Part shown: piece after piece, positions 20,650 to 29,214 of the stretch
Numbering within the stretch: position 1 is the first letter of the stretch
Layout: each line of letters begins with the position of its first letter
Assembly (NCBI GenBank): GCA_016177705.1
Contig: JACOUT010000014.1
Span: 372,001-436,000 of the forward strand
Origin: Deltaproteobacteria bacterium
GTDB taxonomy: Bacteria; Myxococcota; UBA727; VGSZ01
Length of the DNA: 64,000 nt
Reading direction: 5' to 3'
Notes under the pieces: generated by a model
The model's input: the letters and a program-made list of their open reading frames with translations, nothing else
Databases searched by the model: none
Told to the model about the DNA's origin: nothing
Program-made: the position numbers and the translations under genes

Positions 20650-21625
20650 CCACGCGCGCCACGCTCGGCAACGCCGCCGCTTCGAGGTGGCGCGCGAACG
20701 GGATGGTGTCGTCGGTGCAGACGCGCGCGAAGCGCGCGGCCACGCCGTGCTCCGCGACCACCGCGGCCAGCTCACCCGACAGGCCGAAGCGCCGATAGTC
20801 CTCGTCGACGACGAGCAGGCGCCCGGTGCGGCGCACCGACGCGAGCACCGCGCCCTCGTCGAGCGGGAGCACCGAGCGCAGGTCGAGCACCTCGGCTGAG
20901 ATGCCCTCCGCGGCGAGCAGCTCCGCCGCCGCCAGCGCGCGGTGCACACCGACGCCGAGCGACACCAGCGTGACGTCGTCGCCGCGCCGCCGCACTACCG
21001 CCTTGCCGAAGGGCACCGGGCGGCCGCTCACCTCACCCTCGTGGCCGTCGGCGGGGACGTCGAACGACAGCCCGGCGCGGCCGCCGCTGCCGACGAACTC
21101 GAGCCAATTCTTGGTCAGCAGCTTGTGCTCGAGCAGCACCACCGGGCCGTCGTGCGCGAGCGCCGAGGCCATCAGGCCGTAGGCGTCGTCGGGCGTCGAC
21201 GGCGCCACCACGGTGAGGCCGGGGATGCCGGCGAGCAGGCCCCACAGGGTCTGGCCGTGCTGGCCGCCGTCGCCGTAGCCCGCGCCGCAGGCGGTGCGCA
21301 CCACCAGCGGGCAGCGCCAGCGGCCATGCGTGAAGCCCTCGAGCTTGGCGGCGTGGTTCAAGAGCGCGTCGAGCGCGACCCCCATGAAGTCGACCATCAT
21401 GATCTCGACGACGGGGCGCAGCCCCGCCATGGCCGCGCCCACCGCCGCCGTCAGGTACGCGCCCTCGCTGATGGGCGCGCCCAACACCCTGCCCTCGCCG
21501 AAGCGCGCGTACAGCCCCGCGCGCAGCATCGGCACGTCGAGACCGAACAGCACCACGCGCTCGTCGCTCGCCATCGCGTCGGCGATGGCGGCGTCGATCG
21601 CGTCCTCGAAGATCCTGCGCGTCAT
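20564..21625 (-). CDS. 2-oxoacid dehydrogenase E1 component, beta subunit
   Basis: A 353-residue protein with the transketolase-like pyrimidine-binding fold of E1-beta: S-D-E-R-V-V-L-F-G, then A-P-I-S-E-G-A-Y-L-T-A-A-V-G-A-A-M-A-G-L-R-P-V-V-E-I and later the C-terminal domain D-L-R-S-V-L-P-L-D. With the alpha subunit, whose stop overlaps its start by 4 bp, it forms the TPP-dependent decarboxylase of pyruvate, acetoin or branched-chain oxoacid complexes. No E2 or E3 subunit lies in the window, so the substrate cannot be fixed. The last 86 bp overlap the convergent AraC gene, and the C-terminus (after V-T-E-V-R-R-L) is longer than usual, which produces that overlap. Confidence 0.9.
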   Translation of the reverse strand: MTRRIFEDAIDAAIADAMASDERVVLFGLDVPMLRAGLYARFGEGRVLGAPISEGAYLTAAVGAAMAGLRPVVEIMMVDFMGVALDALLNHAAKLEGFTHGRWRCPLVVRTACGAGYGDGGQHGQTLWGLLAGIPGLTVVAPSTPDDAYGLMASALAHDGPVVLLEHKLLTKNWLEFVGSGGRAGLSFDVPADGHEGEVSGRPVPFGKAVVRRRGDDVTLVSLGVGVHRALAAAELLAAEGISAEVLDLRSVLPLDEGAVLASVRRTGRLLVVDEDYRRFGLSGELAAVVAEHGVAARFARVCTDDTIPFARHLEAAALPSVARVVTEVRRLVDARAPAKRSATAPSAVETAH

Positions 21626-22641
21626 GCCGCCTCCTTGGCCACGGCCGCGACCGCGGCCCGCACCTCGGCGTCCACCGCTGCGTCGATGCGGCCACGCGCG
21701 TCGTCGCTGAGCCCGAGCGTCCCCGCGGGTTGAAGCGTCGGGTCGTTCTTCTTGCCGAGCCCGCGCTTGAGCCTCACCACCGACTTGCCCATGCGCGCGA
21801 GCGCGCGCAGCCGATCGCGCATGCGTCCACCGTGACGCGCGGTGGCGTTCTCGACGACGTTTCTGCCCATCTCCGCGCCCTCTTCGAGGTCGCGCGCGGC
21901 GCGCACCATGCGATCGCCGAGGAAGTGCCCGTCGAGGCGCGTGCAGCGCGCGTGCAGCAGCGCCGGCCCGCGGCCCGCGCGCACGTGCGCGAGCAAGCGC
22001 TCGGTCGCATGCCAGACCGCGATCGGGTCCATGCCGTCGACACGCTCGGCGACGAGCCCAAAGGCGCGCGCGCGCGTGACCTGGTCACCGGCGGTGACGT
22101 CGCGCGACCAGGTGGTCACGCCCCAGCCGTTGTCCTTGCACACGAGCAAGAGCGGCAGGCGCCACACCGAGGCGAGGTTGAGCGTCTCGAGGAACAGGCC
22201 CTGGTTGGCCGCGCCGTCGCCGCCATAGGCGAACGCGACCGCGGCGGGTTGCAGGCGCTTGAGCGCGAGCGCGAAGCCGGCGCCGAGCGGCGCGGGCGCG
22301 CCGACGATGCCGGTGGTGGCGATCAGGTGACGCCGTGAGAACAGGTGCATGTGGCCGCCGCGCCCGGCGCACAGGCCGCGCTCGTCGCCGAGCAGCTCGG
22401 CGAGCACGTCGACCAGCGGCACGCCGCGCGCCACGAACTGGCCGTGCGGCCGGTGATCGCACGAGACGGCGTCACCTTCGCGGTGGTGCGCCATCACGCC
22501 CGCCGCGAGCGCCTCCTCGCCGCGGCACAGGTGCATCTCCCCCGAGATGCGGCCCTCCTGCCAGAGGGCGCGTACCGCCTCTTCAAAGGTGAGGATGCGG
22601 CGCATCGATCGGTAGAGCGCCTCGCGGTCGGGCCGGGTCAT
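21622..22641 (-). CDS. 2-oxoacid dehydrogenase E1 component, alpha subunit
   Basis: ATG 22641, with an AGGAG site just upstream, gives 339 residues. Motifs of E1-alpha are present: H-R-P-H-G-Q-F near residue 60, the TPP motif G-G-D-G-A-A-N-Q-G beginning near 140, and C-K-D-N-G-W-G at about 165. Start and stop both overlap neighbouring genes by 4 bp (ATGA), so SDR, E1-alpha and E1-beta form one tightly coupled operon. The layout resembles acetoin or branched-chain 2-oxoacid dehydrogenase genes, but without E2 or E3. The longest possible frame continues upstream into the SDR gene and should not be used. Confidence 0.9.
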   Translation of the reverse strand: MTRPDREALYRSMRRILTFEEAVRALWQEGRISGEMHLCRGEEALAAGVMAHHREGDAVSCDHRPHGQFVARGVPLVDVLAELLGDERGLCAGRGGHMHLFSRRHLIATTGIVGAPAPLGAGFALALKRLQPAAVAFAYGGDGAANQGLFLETLNLASVWRLPLLLVCKDNGWGVTTWSRDVTAGDQVTRARAFGLVAERVDGMDPIAVWHATERLLAHVRAGRGPALLHARCTRLDGHFLGDRMVRAARDLEEGAEMGRNVVENATARHGGRMRDRLRALARMGKSVVRLKRGLGKKNDPTLQPAGTLGLSDDARGRIDAAVDAEVRAAVAAVAKEAA

Positions 22642-23429
22642 GCGTTGCTCCTGGTCGTCGACGTGAAGCCTCGCCGCGCGCCCCACCAATCGAGCAAGGG
22701 AGGCGCCACGCCGTGGGTGATCGCGACCAGGCGCGCCAGCGCCGGCACGAACAGGCGCGCGCGACCACGATCGACGGCGCGCAAGGCCCTGGTCACCACG
22801 TCGTCGGCGCTGACGCGGCGACCGCGCAGGATGGGCGGCGTGCCGGCGCGCGCCAGCATGGGAGTGTCGACGAGCAGCGGGAACACCGTGGTGAGGCCGA
22901 CGCCGCGGCGACGCAGCTCCGGGCGCACCGCCTCGGCCCAGTTCTCGACGGCGCCCTTGGCGGCTGAGTAAGCGCCGAGCAGCGGCCAACCGTGCAGCGA
23001 CGCCGTCGACGCCAGCGCGACCACGTGCCCGCGCGCGCGCGTGAGCTGCGGCAAGCAGGCGTGCGTCACGTGCACGGTGCCGAGCAGGTTGACCTGCAGC
23101 ACGCGCGCGAAGTCGGCGACCGGCTGATCGGCGAAGGCGCCCGCGCCCAGGATGCCCGCACAATGGATCAGCAGGTCGATGCAGGGCTCGTGCGCGGCCA
23201 GGTTGTCGCGCAGACGCTCGATGGCCGTGGCGGAGGCGAGGTCGACGACCTGCACGTCGTGATCCCCGCCGAGGTCGAGGGCGACGACGGCGAGCGCCGC
23301 CTCATCGACGTCGACGAGCACCAGCCGGTCGCCGCGCGCGGCCAGCGCGGTCGCGAAGGCGCGGCCGATGCCCGAGGCGGCGCCGGTGACGAGCGCGGTG
23401 CGGCGGCGAAGAGACGGTCGAAGATCCAC
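22638..23429 (-). CDS. Short-chain dehydrogenase/reductase
   Basis: A 263-residue classical SDR with the cofactor loop T-G-A-A-S-G-I-G (15-22), an H-C-A-G strand in place of the usual N-N-A-G, and the catalytic Y-S-A-A-K motif near 153-157 preceded by S-T-A-S-L. Asp40 region (V-D-V-D-E) at the end of the second strand suggests NAD rather than NADP preference. It is the first gene of the operon with E1-alpha and E1-beta, which suggests that it reduces or oxidises the small carbonyl compound handled by that enzyme, for example an acetoin-type substrate; this is inference. Confidence 0.9.
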   Translation of the reverse strand: MDLRPSLRRRTALVTGAASGIGRAFATALAARGDRLVLVDVDEAALAVVALDLGGDHDVQVVDLASATAIERLRDNLAAHEPCIDLLIHCAGILGAGAFADQPVADFARVLQVNLLGTVHVTHACLPQLTRARGHVVALASTASLHGWPLLGAYSAAKGAVENWAEAVRPELRRRGVGLTTVFPLLVDTPMLARAGTPPILRGRRVSADDVVTRALRAVDRGRARLFVPALARLVAITHGVAPPLLDWWGARRGFTSTTRSNA

Positions 23430-23523
23430 GGCGCGAGACCATGTCGTGCGCGCGCCGACGCCGCTTCCGGGCGCGCGCCAACCGGTGGCGCAAACGCGCC
23501 AACATCGATCGCGTGCGCTCAGC

Positions 23524-23910
23524 TCACCCGCAGATGCCGTCGCCGTCGGGGTCGTCGCACAGGCATGGGCACTCCCCGTCGTTCGCGTCGGCCGCGCACT
23601 CGAGCTGCCAGGTCATTGGATCGCAACTGCACACCACGCCGTCGGTGTCCGAGAAGCGCACGCCGTCGTCGGCACACGTGTCACGGCAGCGCGTCTCGGT
23701 CTCGCCGGCCAGCGCCACGCACGTGCACCAGTCGGTGCCGTCGAACCAGCGCTCGCCGACCAGGTGGTCCGACTCGCCGCCGTGGCGCGAGGAGCAGATC
23801 TGCGCCTCCTCGGACCCCTCACCGAGCGTGCGAGCGCGGTCGACATCGACCACAATACAGGCCGCTGTAGTGCAAAGGAGGACGGCGATGGCTGGCGAGG
23901 TGAAATGCAT
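23524..23910 (-). CDS. Small Cys-rich lipoprotein
   Basis: ATG 23910, with GGAG upstream, gives 128 residues. The signal peptide ends T-T-A-A-C (Cys18). The mature protein has many cysteines and ends in an acidic, calcium-binding-like D-D-P-D-G-D-G-I-C motif. No known domain. It is divergent from the heme lipoprotein at 24008 across 97 bp, so both may be regulated from the same short region. Confidence 0.7.
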   Translation of the reverse strand: MHFTSPAIAVLLCTTAACIVVDVDRARTLGEGSEEAQICSSRHGGESDHLVGERWFDGTDWCTCVALAGETETRCRDTCADDGVRFSDTDGVVCSCDPMTWQLECAADANDGECPCLCDDPDGDGICG

Positions 23911-24007
23911 GGGTGCTCCGCTCACGACGCGACGAAGTTGCCGCGCACCGGTTTCTTGGGCGCTGCTTGATCGGGCACAGGTGCATTGGCGGTGCCGAGC
24001 GGGATCC

Positions 24008-24358
24008 GTGTCACGCCTGACAGGGCTGTGCGCCGTGCTGTTCGCCGCGAGCTGCGGCCCCTTCATCGACCCCGCCGGCGCCTTCGCCACCCAGGTGCAC
24101 CCGCTGCTCACCAGTCGGTGCACGCCCTGCCACACCGGCGATCAGTCGGTCTCCGAGCGCGGCCCCGGCGCCTTCGCGAGCCCGGACCCGGGCGCCGCCT
24201 ACACCGCGATCCAGGACTACGTCGCCCCCGGCGACGCCGCGGCGAGCCAGCTCATGCTGCGCCTGACCGAGGCGCCCTTCATGCCCCCCGCGCCGGCCGA
24301 GCCACTCGCCGACGTGAGCGCCATCAGCGCTTGGATCGACGACGGCGCCAAGCCCTGA
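24008..24358 (+). CDS. c-type cytochrome-like heme lipoprotein
   Basis: GTG 24008 gives 116 residues. A signal peptide ends F-A-A-S-C (Cys16). One heme-attachment motif C-T-P-C-H (Cys38, Cys41, His42) follows, and the C-terminal M-P-P ... I-S-A-W-I-D-D-G-A pattern supplies the distal Met and last helix typical of small planctomycete-type/c-type cytochrome domains. It is probably a periplasmic or outer-membrane electron carrier or a redox-sensing domain. Partner unknown. Confidence 0.75.
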   Translation: MSRLTGLCAVLFAASCGPFIDPAGAFATQVHPLLTSRCTPCHTGDQSVSERGPGAFASPDPGAAYTAIQDYVAPGDAAASQLMLRLTEAPFMPPAPAEPLADVSAISAWIDDGAKP

Positions 24359-24385
24359 GCGTGAACGTGCTCGCGCGCGTCGCGG

Positions 24386-24922
24386 TTACCCCGACGTCAG
24401 CTCACCCGGCAGCACGCTCATCACGAGCACGTCCTGAAAGCGCCCCTCGCGAAACGTGGCGCCGCGCCTGGTGCCATCCAGGCGAAAGCCGAGCTTCTCA
24501 TAGCTCCTGATGGCGGGCTGGTTGAACGGGTAGACCTCGAGCTCGACGCGATGGAGGCCAAGCTCCTGCTGCGCGTAGCCGACCAGCAAGCGCATGGCGT
24601 CGGTGCCGAGGCCCTGGCCGCGGTAGCGCTCCTCGCCGAGCACGATGCCGACCATGCAGGTGCGGTTCTTCCAGTCGACGTGATGGATGCCGCAGGTACC
24701 GATGTGCACGGCGGTGCCGGTGCCGTCCTTGGTGTCGATGGCGAAGACGAAGTCGTTCGCGCTCTCACTCATCTGCTGTAGCCAGCGCTCCTCGGCGTCC
24801 TGCGACAGGTGTCGATAGGTGTAGATGCGCCGCAAGATCTCGGGGTCGTTCATCCAGCGCTGGATCTTGGGGAGGTCCGCCCGCTCCACCGCGCGCAGCA
24901 CCACTCGCTCGCCGACGATCAT
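24386..24922 (-). CDS. GNAT-family acetyltransferase (RimJ/SpeG-like)
   Basis: A 178-residue GNAT protein: R-V-V-L-R-A-V-E-R-A-D-L at the start, the acetyl-CoA motif V-L-G-E-E-R-Y-R-G-Q-G-L-G-T-D-A near residues 92-107, and V-Y-P-F-N-Q-P-A-I-R-S-Y-E-K-L-G-F near the end. These enzymes acetylate the amino group of protein N-termini, polyamines or antibiotics; the substrate cannot be told. It stands alone. Confidence 0.88.
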   Translation of the reverse strand: MIVGERVVLRAVERADLPKIQRWMNDPEILRRIYTYRHLSQDAEERWLQQMSESANDFVFAIDTKDGTGTAVHIGTCGIHHVDWKNRTCMVGIVLGEERYRGQGLGTDAMRLLVGYAQQELGLHRVELEVYPFNQPAIRSYEKLGFRLDGTRRGATFREGRFQDVLVMSVLPGELTSG

Positions 24923-25026
24923 GCACGCTCCCTCGTGAGACGCCCGCGACTCTACTGCGATTCCTCGAGCCGCCGGACGCGTGAAGGCCGTTGCCCGCGC
25001 GCGAGCGCCCGCCCTACAAGCGCGCC

Positions 25027-27114
25027 ATGCGCACCCACCCGATCCCCTCGCTCGTGCTCGCTGCCCTGACCGCGAGCCTGCTCGCCCCTTCTGCGCTCGC
25101 CGCCGCGCGCGCCGCCGCCGTCGACGTGCCGCCCTTGCGCTCGCGCTACACGCCCGAGGAGCTGGCCGCCGGCTGCGCCAAGGCCGAGCAGGACGCCGAC
25201 GCCAAGCTGGCGGCGCTGGTCGCCGTCCCCGACGCCAAGCGCACCTTCAAGGACTCCTTCGAGGCGCTCGACGCCATCCTCGGCGACTACGGCGAGACGG
25301 TGGCGCGCCTGTCGTTCCTGAAGGACGTCCACCCGCAAGCGCCGGTGCGCGACGCCGGCGCCGCCTGCGAGGAGCGCGCCGGCAAGTGGTCGGTCGCGGT
25401 GTCGGCGAGGAAGGACCTCTACCTCGCCATGAAGGGCTTCCTCGACAACGCGGGCAAGACCGCCAAGCTCGACGCCGAGCAGGCGCGCCTGGTCGAGATC
25501 ACCATGCGCGACTTCAAGCGAAACGGCCTCGAGCTGTCCGACGCCGATCGCGCCAAGCTCGTCGAGCTGCGCTCGCGCCTGACCGAGCTGCAGACGCGCT
25601 TCTCGAAGAACCTGAACGAGGACGCCACCAAGGTCGCGTACACCAAGGCCGAGCTCGCGGGCCTGCCCGATGACTTCATCGCGGCGCACGAGGACAAGGC
25701 CAAGAAGGGCACGTACGTCCTCTCCACCAAGTATCCCGACTACTACCCGGTGATGGAGAACGCGTCGAAAGAGGCGACGCGCAAGAAGATGGAGACCGCC
25801 TTCATGAACCGCGGCGGCAAAGAGAACCTCAAGCTGCTCGACGAGGCCATCAAGCTACGCGCCGACTGCGCCAAGCTGCTCGGCTATCAAACGCACGCCG
25901 ACTACGTCGCCGAGGACCGCATGGCCAAGGACGCCGCCACCGTGCAGTCCTTCCTGGCGCGCATGAAGAAGGGCCTCGAGCCGGCGTTGCTGAGCGACAC
26001 CAAGAAGATGGCGGCACTCAAGGCGGCGGACACCAAGAGCAAGAGCGCCGTCATCAACGCCTGGGACTGGCGCTACTACCTGAACCAGATCAAGAAGAAC
26101 GACTTCGCCATCGACGACGAGGCGGTGCGCGCCTACTTCCCCGCCGACAAGGTGCTGCGCGGCATGTTCGACGTGTACGCGACCGTGCTCGGCGTCGAGA
26201 TGAAGGAGGTGGCCGGGCCCGACACCTGGTTCGAGGGTGTCAAGCTCTTCGAGGTGCGGGACGCCGGCACCAAGGCGCTGGTCGCCAAGTTCTACCTCGA
26301 CCTGTACCCGCGCGACGGCAAGTACGGCCACGCCGCCGAGTTCACCTTGTCGCCGGGCCACGCGGTGCCGGGCGGCTACCGCGTGCCGCTCGCGTCGCTC
26401 GTCGTGAACTTCCAGCCGCCGAAGGACGGCAAGCCCGGCCTGCTGTCGATGGACGAGGTCGACACGCTCTTTCACGAGTTCGGCCACGTGATGCACGAGT
26501 CGCTCACCACCGCGCGGTACACGCAGCAGTCCGGCACGCGCACCGCGCTCGACTTCGTCGAGGCGCCCTCGCAGATGCTCGAGAATTGGGCCTATCAGCC
26601 CGAGGTGCTGGCGCGCATCTCGGCCGACCCGAAGGACCCGAGCAAGCCGATCCCCGCGGAGCTGGCGCAGAAGCTCGCCGCCGCGCGCAAGTTCGACGCG
26701 GGCGTGCGCTACTCGCGCCAGGTCTTCCTCGGCACCTTCGACTCGGCGATCCACGCCGTGAAGCCCGAGGCTGCGACCAAGCTGAGCGCCGATGCCGTGG
26801 CCAAGAAGAGCTGGGCCGACGTCATGAAGCTGCCCGAGGACAAGGGCGCGCACTTCGCCGGCACCTTCGGCCACATGATGGGCGGCTACGACGGCGGCTA
26901 CTACGGGTACCTGTGGAGCGAGGTGTTCGCCGCCGACATGTTCACGCGCTTCGCCGCCGAGGGCGTGCTCAACCCCAAGGTGGGCCGCGAGTACCGCGAC
27001 CTCGTGCTCGCGCGCGGCCGCACCGTCGAGCCGGGCGTGCTGCTCAAGGACTTCCTTGGGCGCGAGCCGAACGAGACAGCGTTCCTGAAGATGATCGGCA
27101 TTGCCGCACCGTGA
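25027..27114 (+). CDS. M3-family zinc oligopeptidase, secreted
   Basis: ATG 25027 gives 695 residues; the frame is open 12 codons further upstream, but this start gives a clean signal peptide ending A-L-A-A-A. The C-terminal half is the M3 catalytic domain with H-E-F-G-H (His483, Glu484, His487), third zinc ligand Glu512 in D-F-V-E-A-P-S-Q, and the family sequences F-G-H-M-M-G-G-Y-D-G-G-Y-Y-G-Y-L-W. Thimet/Dcp-like M3 enzymes cut short peptides. The signal peptide points to a periplasmic peptide-degrading role, as for Dcp-like enzymes of gliding predators. A good terminator follows 15 bp after the stop. Confidence 0.93.
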   Translation: MRTHPIPSLVLAALTASLLAPSALAAARAAAVDVPPLRSRYTPEELAAGCAKAEQDADAKLAALVAVPDAKRTFKDSFEALDAILGDYGETVARLSFLKDVHPQAPVRDAGAACEERAGKWSVAVSARKDLYLAMKGFLDNAGKTAKLDAEQARLVEITMRDFKRNGLELSDADRAKLVELRSRLTELQTRFSKNLNEDATKVAYTKAELAGLPDDFIAAHEDKAKKGTYVLSTKYPDYYPVMENASKEATRKKMETAFMNRGGKENLKLLDEAIKLRADCAKLLGYQTHADYVAEDRMAKDAATVQSFLARMKKGLEPALLSDTKKMAALKAADTKSKSAVINAWDWRYYLNQIKKNDFAIDDEAVRAYFPADKVLRGMFDVYATVLGVEMKEVAGPDTWFEGVKLFEVRDAGTKALVAKFYLDLYPRDGKYGHAAEFTLSPGHAVPGGYRVPLASLVVNFQPPKDGKPGLLSMDEVDTLFHEFGHVMHESLTTARYTQQSGTRTALDFVEAPSQMLENWAYQPEVLARISADPKDPSKPIPAELAQKLAAARKFDAGVRYSRQVFLGTFDSAIHAVKPEAATKLSADAVAKKSWADVMKLPEDKGAHFAGTFGHMMGGYDGGYYGYLWSEVFAADMFTRFAAEGVLNPKVGREYRDLVLARGRTVEPGVLLKDFLGREPNETAFLKMIGIAAP

Positions 27115-27129
27115 CGAAAGTCCGCACGG

Positions 27130-27168
27130 GCGTGCGGCGGGGGATCTCGCCGCACGCGCCAGGTTTTT
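27130..27168 (+). terminator. Rho-independent terminator after the M3 peptidase
   Basis: A 10-bp perfect stem (27130-27139 with 27148-27157) is followed seven bases later by TTTTT at 27164-27168. Confidence 0.7.
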
Positions 27169-27245
27169 CCCGACCGCATGCTCCTTTTTCCCCGCGCTCG
27201 CTGGCGGCGATCTCGGCATGCTGGTCGCGTCACCTGGAGGCTCCC

Positions 27246-27920
27246 ATGCGTTCGTCCCTGCTCGCTCTCACGCTCCTGGCCGCGGCCTGCGGCGCTCCCG
27301 TCGCGGACGGCACCTCCGGCACCGACGAGACGGACGGCTCGGGCGCGACCGCGCGGGTGGTGCTCGACCTCGACGTCGAGCACCTCGACGTCGCCCGCCT
27401 CGACATCGACCTCGACGTGCACATCGCGCGCTTCTTGGCGCCTCCCGACGAGCTGCCGCTCGACCGCGTGTACCTGACCTCGGAGGAGCAGCCCGCTGAG
27501 AACCTCGCCGGCACCATCTACTCCTGCTTCGAGCACCACGAGGAAGACCTGACCAACGGCGACGGCTTCATCGTGACCTCGGCCGAGGACGGCATGACCG
27601 AGCCTCGCGGCGGCGACTGCCTGCCCTGCGGCCTGGCCTTCATCTGCACCAGCCGGCACATGGAGTTCGGGCCCGGCGAGCCGCCGCCGCCCGGCGATAG
27701 CTCGTCGTACGACGTCGACCCGCCGCGCGAGGGCGATGACTGCGGCACGGGCGACACCAACGGCGGCACGTCCGACGGGTCCGCCGGCGGCACCTCGGGT
27801 GGCAGCTCCGGTGGCTCGTCCGGCGGCTCCTCCGGCGGCTCGAGCAGCTCCGGCAGCGGCGGCGGCAGCGGCGGCAGCGGCGGCAGCAGCGGCGGGGCCG
27901 GCAACCCGGGCTGGGGCTGA
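27246..27920 (+). CDS. Lipoprotein with Gly/Ser-rich C-terminal tail
   Basis: ATG 27246, with GGAGG upstream, gives 224 residues. The lipobox is L-A-A-A-C (Cys15). An acidic beta-type region (V-V-L-D-L-D-V-E-H-L-D-V) leads to a short four-Cys segment and then about 50 residues made almost only of Gly and Ser in G-G-S-S repeats. No domain recognised. The tail resembles flexible spacers of surface proteins. It is followed 31 bp later by the methyltransferase gene on the same strand, but the two need not be linked. Confidence 0.7.
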   Translation: MRSSLLALTLLAAACGAPVADGTSGTDETDGSGATARVVLDLDVEHLDVARLDIDLDVHIARFLAPPDELPLDRVYLTSEEQPAENLAGTIYSCFEHHEEDLTNGDGFIVTSAEDGMTEPRGGDCLPCGLAFICTSRHMEFGPGEPPPPGDSSSYDVDPPREGDDCGTGDTNGGTSDGSAGGTSGGSSGGSSGGSSGGSSSSGSGGGSGGSGGSSGGAGNPGWG

Positions 27921-27951
27921 CGGGCAGGGCGAGGGGGACTAGCCTCGAGCC

Positions 27952-29202
27952 ATGGCCAAGAAGGGCCCTGCCCAGCGAAGCCAGCTCGTCGACCTGGTGC
28001 TGCACACAGCGGCCGCGCTCGGCGTCGAGAGCGATCGCGAGCTGGCGGCGCTCGCCGGCGTCAGCGTCGACAACATCGACAACTGGAAGAGCGGCGCCAC
28101 CCAAGAGCTGAAGGTGCAGACGCTGGCCGCCATCAAGGATGGCCTGGCGCGGCGCGTGCTCGCGCTCAAAGAGCAGGCGCGCGCGGTCGACGACGCGCAC
28201 GACGCGGGCCTGCTCGCGCTCGAGATCGAGGAGGGCTCCGGCCCGGCGGCGCTGCAGCGGCAGTTCCACGACCGCGTCACCTACGACTACCTCGGCCACC
28301 GCTTCCTCTACTTCGACTCCCAGGGCGCGCTCGCCTGGGAGAACCTGATGCGCGCGGGCTATGACCAAGGCTGTTGGCTCGCCGGCGTCGAGGTGTGCGC
28401 CAAGAAGCTGGTCGATGACGGCATCATCGACAAGAAGCGCGGCCTCGACCTGATCTCGCTCGGCCCCGGCGAGGCGGCCAAGGAGGCGCTGATCGCCGCG
28501 CGCGTCGCCGCGCTCGGTCTGCCCTGGCTCGCCGTCGCGCTGGTCGACGTCTCGATCCCGCTGTTGGTGAGCGGCACCAAGGCGTGCCGCAAGAAGGCAT
28601 CCCAGGTCCTGCCGTTCTGCGCCGACTTCGAGGAGGGGCCGCTCTCCTTCCTGCGCCGCCTGCCGACGGCGCACCACGACGGCACGCGACTCGTGGTCAT
28701 GCTCGGCAACGTCTTTGGCAACGTGCGCGACGAGGAGGCGCTCGTCACCGAGCGCCTCTCCGCCATGCTGCGCCCCAACGACCTGCTCTGGCTCGAGGTG
28801 GCGCTGCGCCTGGAGAAGGTCGAGGACGATCCGCTCTTTCGCATGACGCTGCCGGCGCAGGGCGAGCTGACCGCGCCCGAGGCCAACCGGCGCTTGCTGC
28901 TCGAGGGCCCCTATCGACGCTGGGAGGCGGCGCACGGCCGGCGCCCGAGCGACGTGCACACGCGCGTCTGGGTGCGCGAGAACGACGAGACCGCGCGCGT
29001 GCCCGGCTCGCTCAACTTCTGCCACGACCTGGTGTTCGAGGAGCAGCGGCGCGCATGCACCATGCTGTACTCGCGCCGCTACGACGTGGCCGCGCTCGGC
29101 CGCTGGCTCGAGGGCCTCGGCTACGCCGTGGAGGCGGTCGTGCCGGTGCCCGACTCGCAGAAGCGCACGCGCGTGGCGCACCTCGTGGCGCGCAGGCGGT
29201 AG
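27952..29202 (+). CDS. EgtD-like SAM-dependent methyltransferase with N-terminal helix-turn-helix
   Basis: A 416-residue protein. The region from about 150 matches the layout of histidine-specific methyltransferases (Methyltransf_33, EgtD): D-L-I-S-L-G-P-G-E-A-A-K-E for SAM binding, A-L-V-D-V-S-I-P-L-L, F-C-A-D-F, then V-V-M-L-G-N-V-F-G-N and L-R-P-N-D-L-L-W-L-E-V. The first 65 residues form a predicted helix-turn-helix (D-R-E-L-A-A-L-A-G-V-S-V-D-N-I-D-N-W-K), which is not part of EgtD. The fusion suggests either a DNA- or RNA-binding methyltransferase or a regulator derived from one. No EgtB-like partner is present, so ergothioneine synthesis is not supported. Confidence 0.72.
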   Translation: MAKKGPAQRSQLVDLVLHTAAALGVESDRELAALAGVSVDNIDNWKSGATQELKVQTLAAIKDGLARRVLALKEQARAVDDAHDAGLLALEIEEGSGPAALQRQFHDRVTYDYLGHRFLYFDSQGALAWENLMRAGYDQGCWLAGVEVCAKKLVDDGIIDKKRGLDLISLGPGEAAKEALIAARVAALGLPWLAVALVDVSIPLLVSGTKACRKKASQVLPFCADFEEGPLSFLRRLPTAHHDGTRLVVMLGNVFGNVRDEEALVTERLSAMLRPNDLLWLEVALRLEKVEDDPLFRMTLPAQGELTAPEANRRLLLEGPYRRWEAAHGRRPSDVHTRVWVRENDETARVPGSLNFCHDLVFEEQRRACTMLYSRRYDVAALGRWLEGLGYAVEAVVPVPDSQKRTRVAHLVARRR

Positions 29203-29214
29203 TGCGTCCGATCG

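Noticed and set aside
22638..23163. A 513-residue E1-alpha starting at 23163
   Set aside because: The extra 174 residues are an off-frame reading of the SDR gene; ATG 22641 has a ribosome binding site and the 4-bp overlap.
27952..29202. Ergothioneine biosynthesis gene egtD
   Set aside because: It has an extra DNA-binding-type N-terminus, and no egtB or other pathway gene is near.
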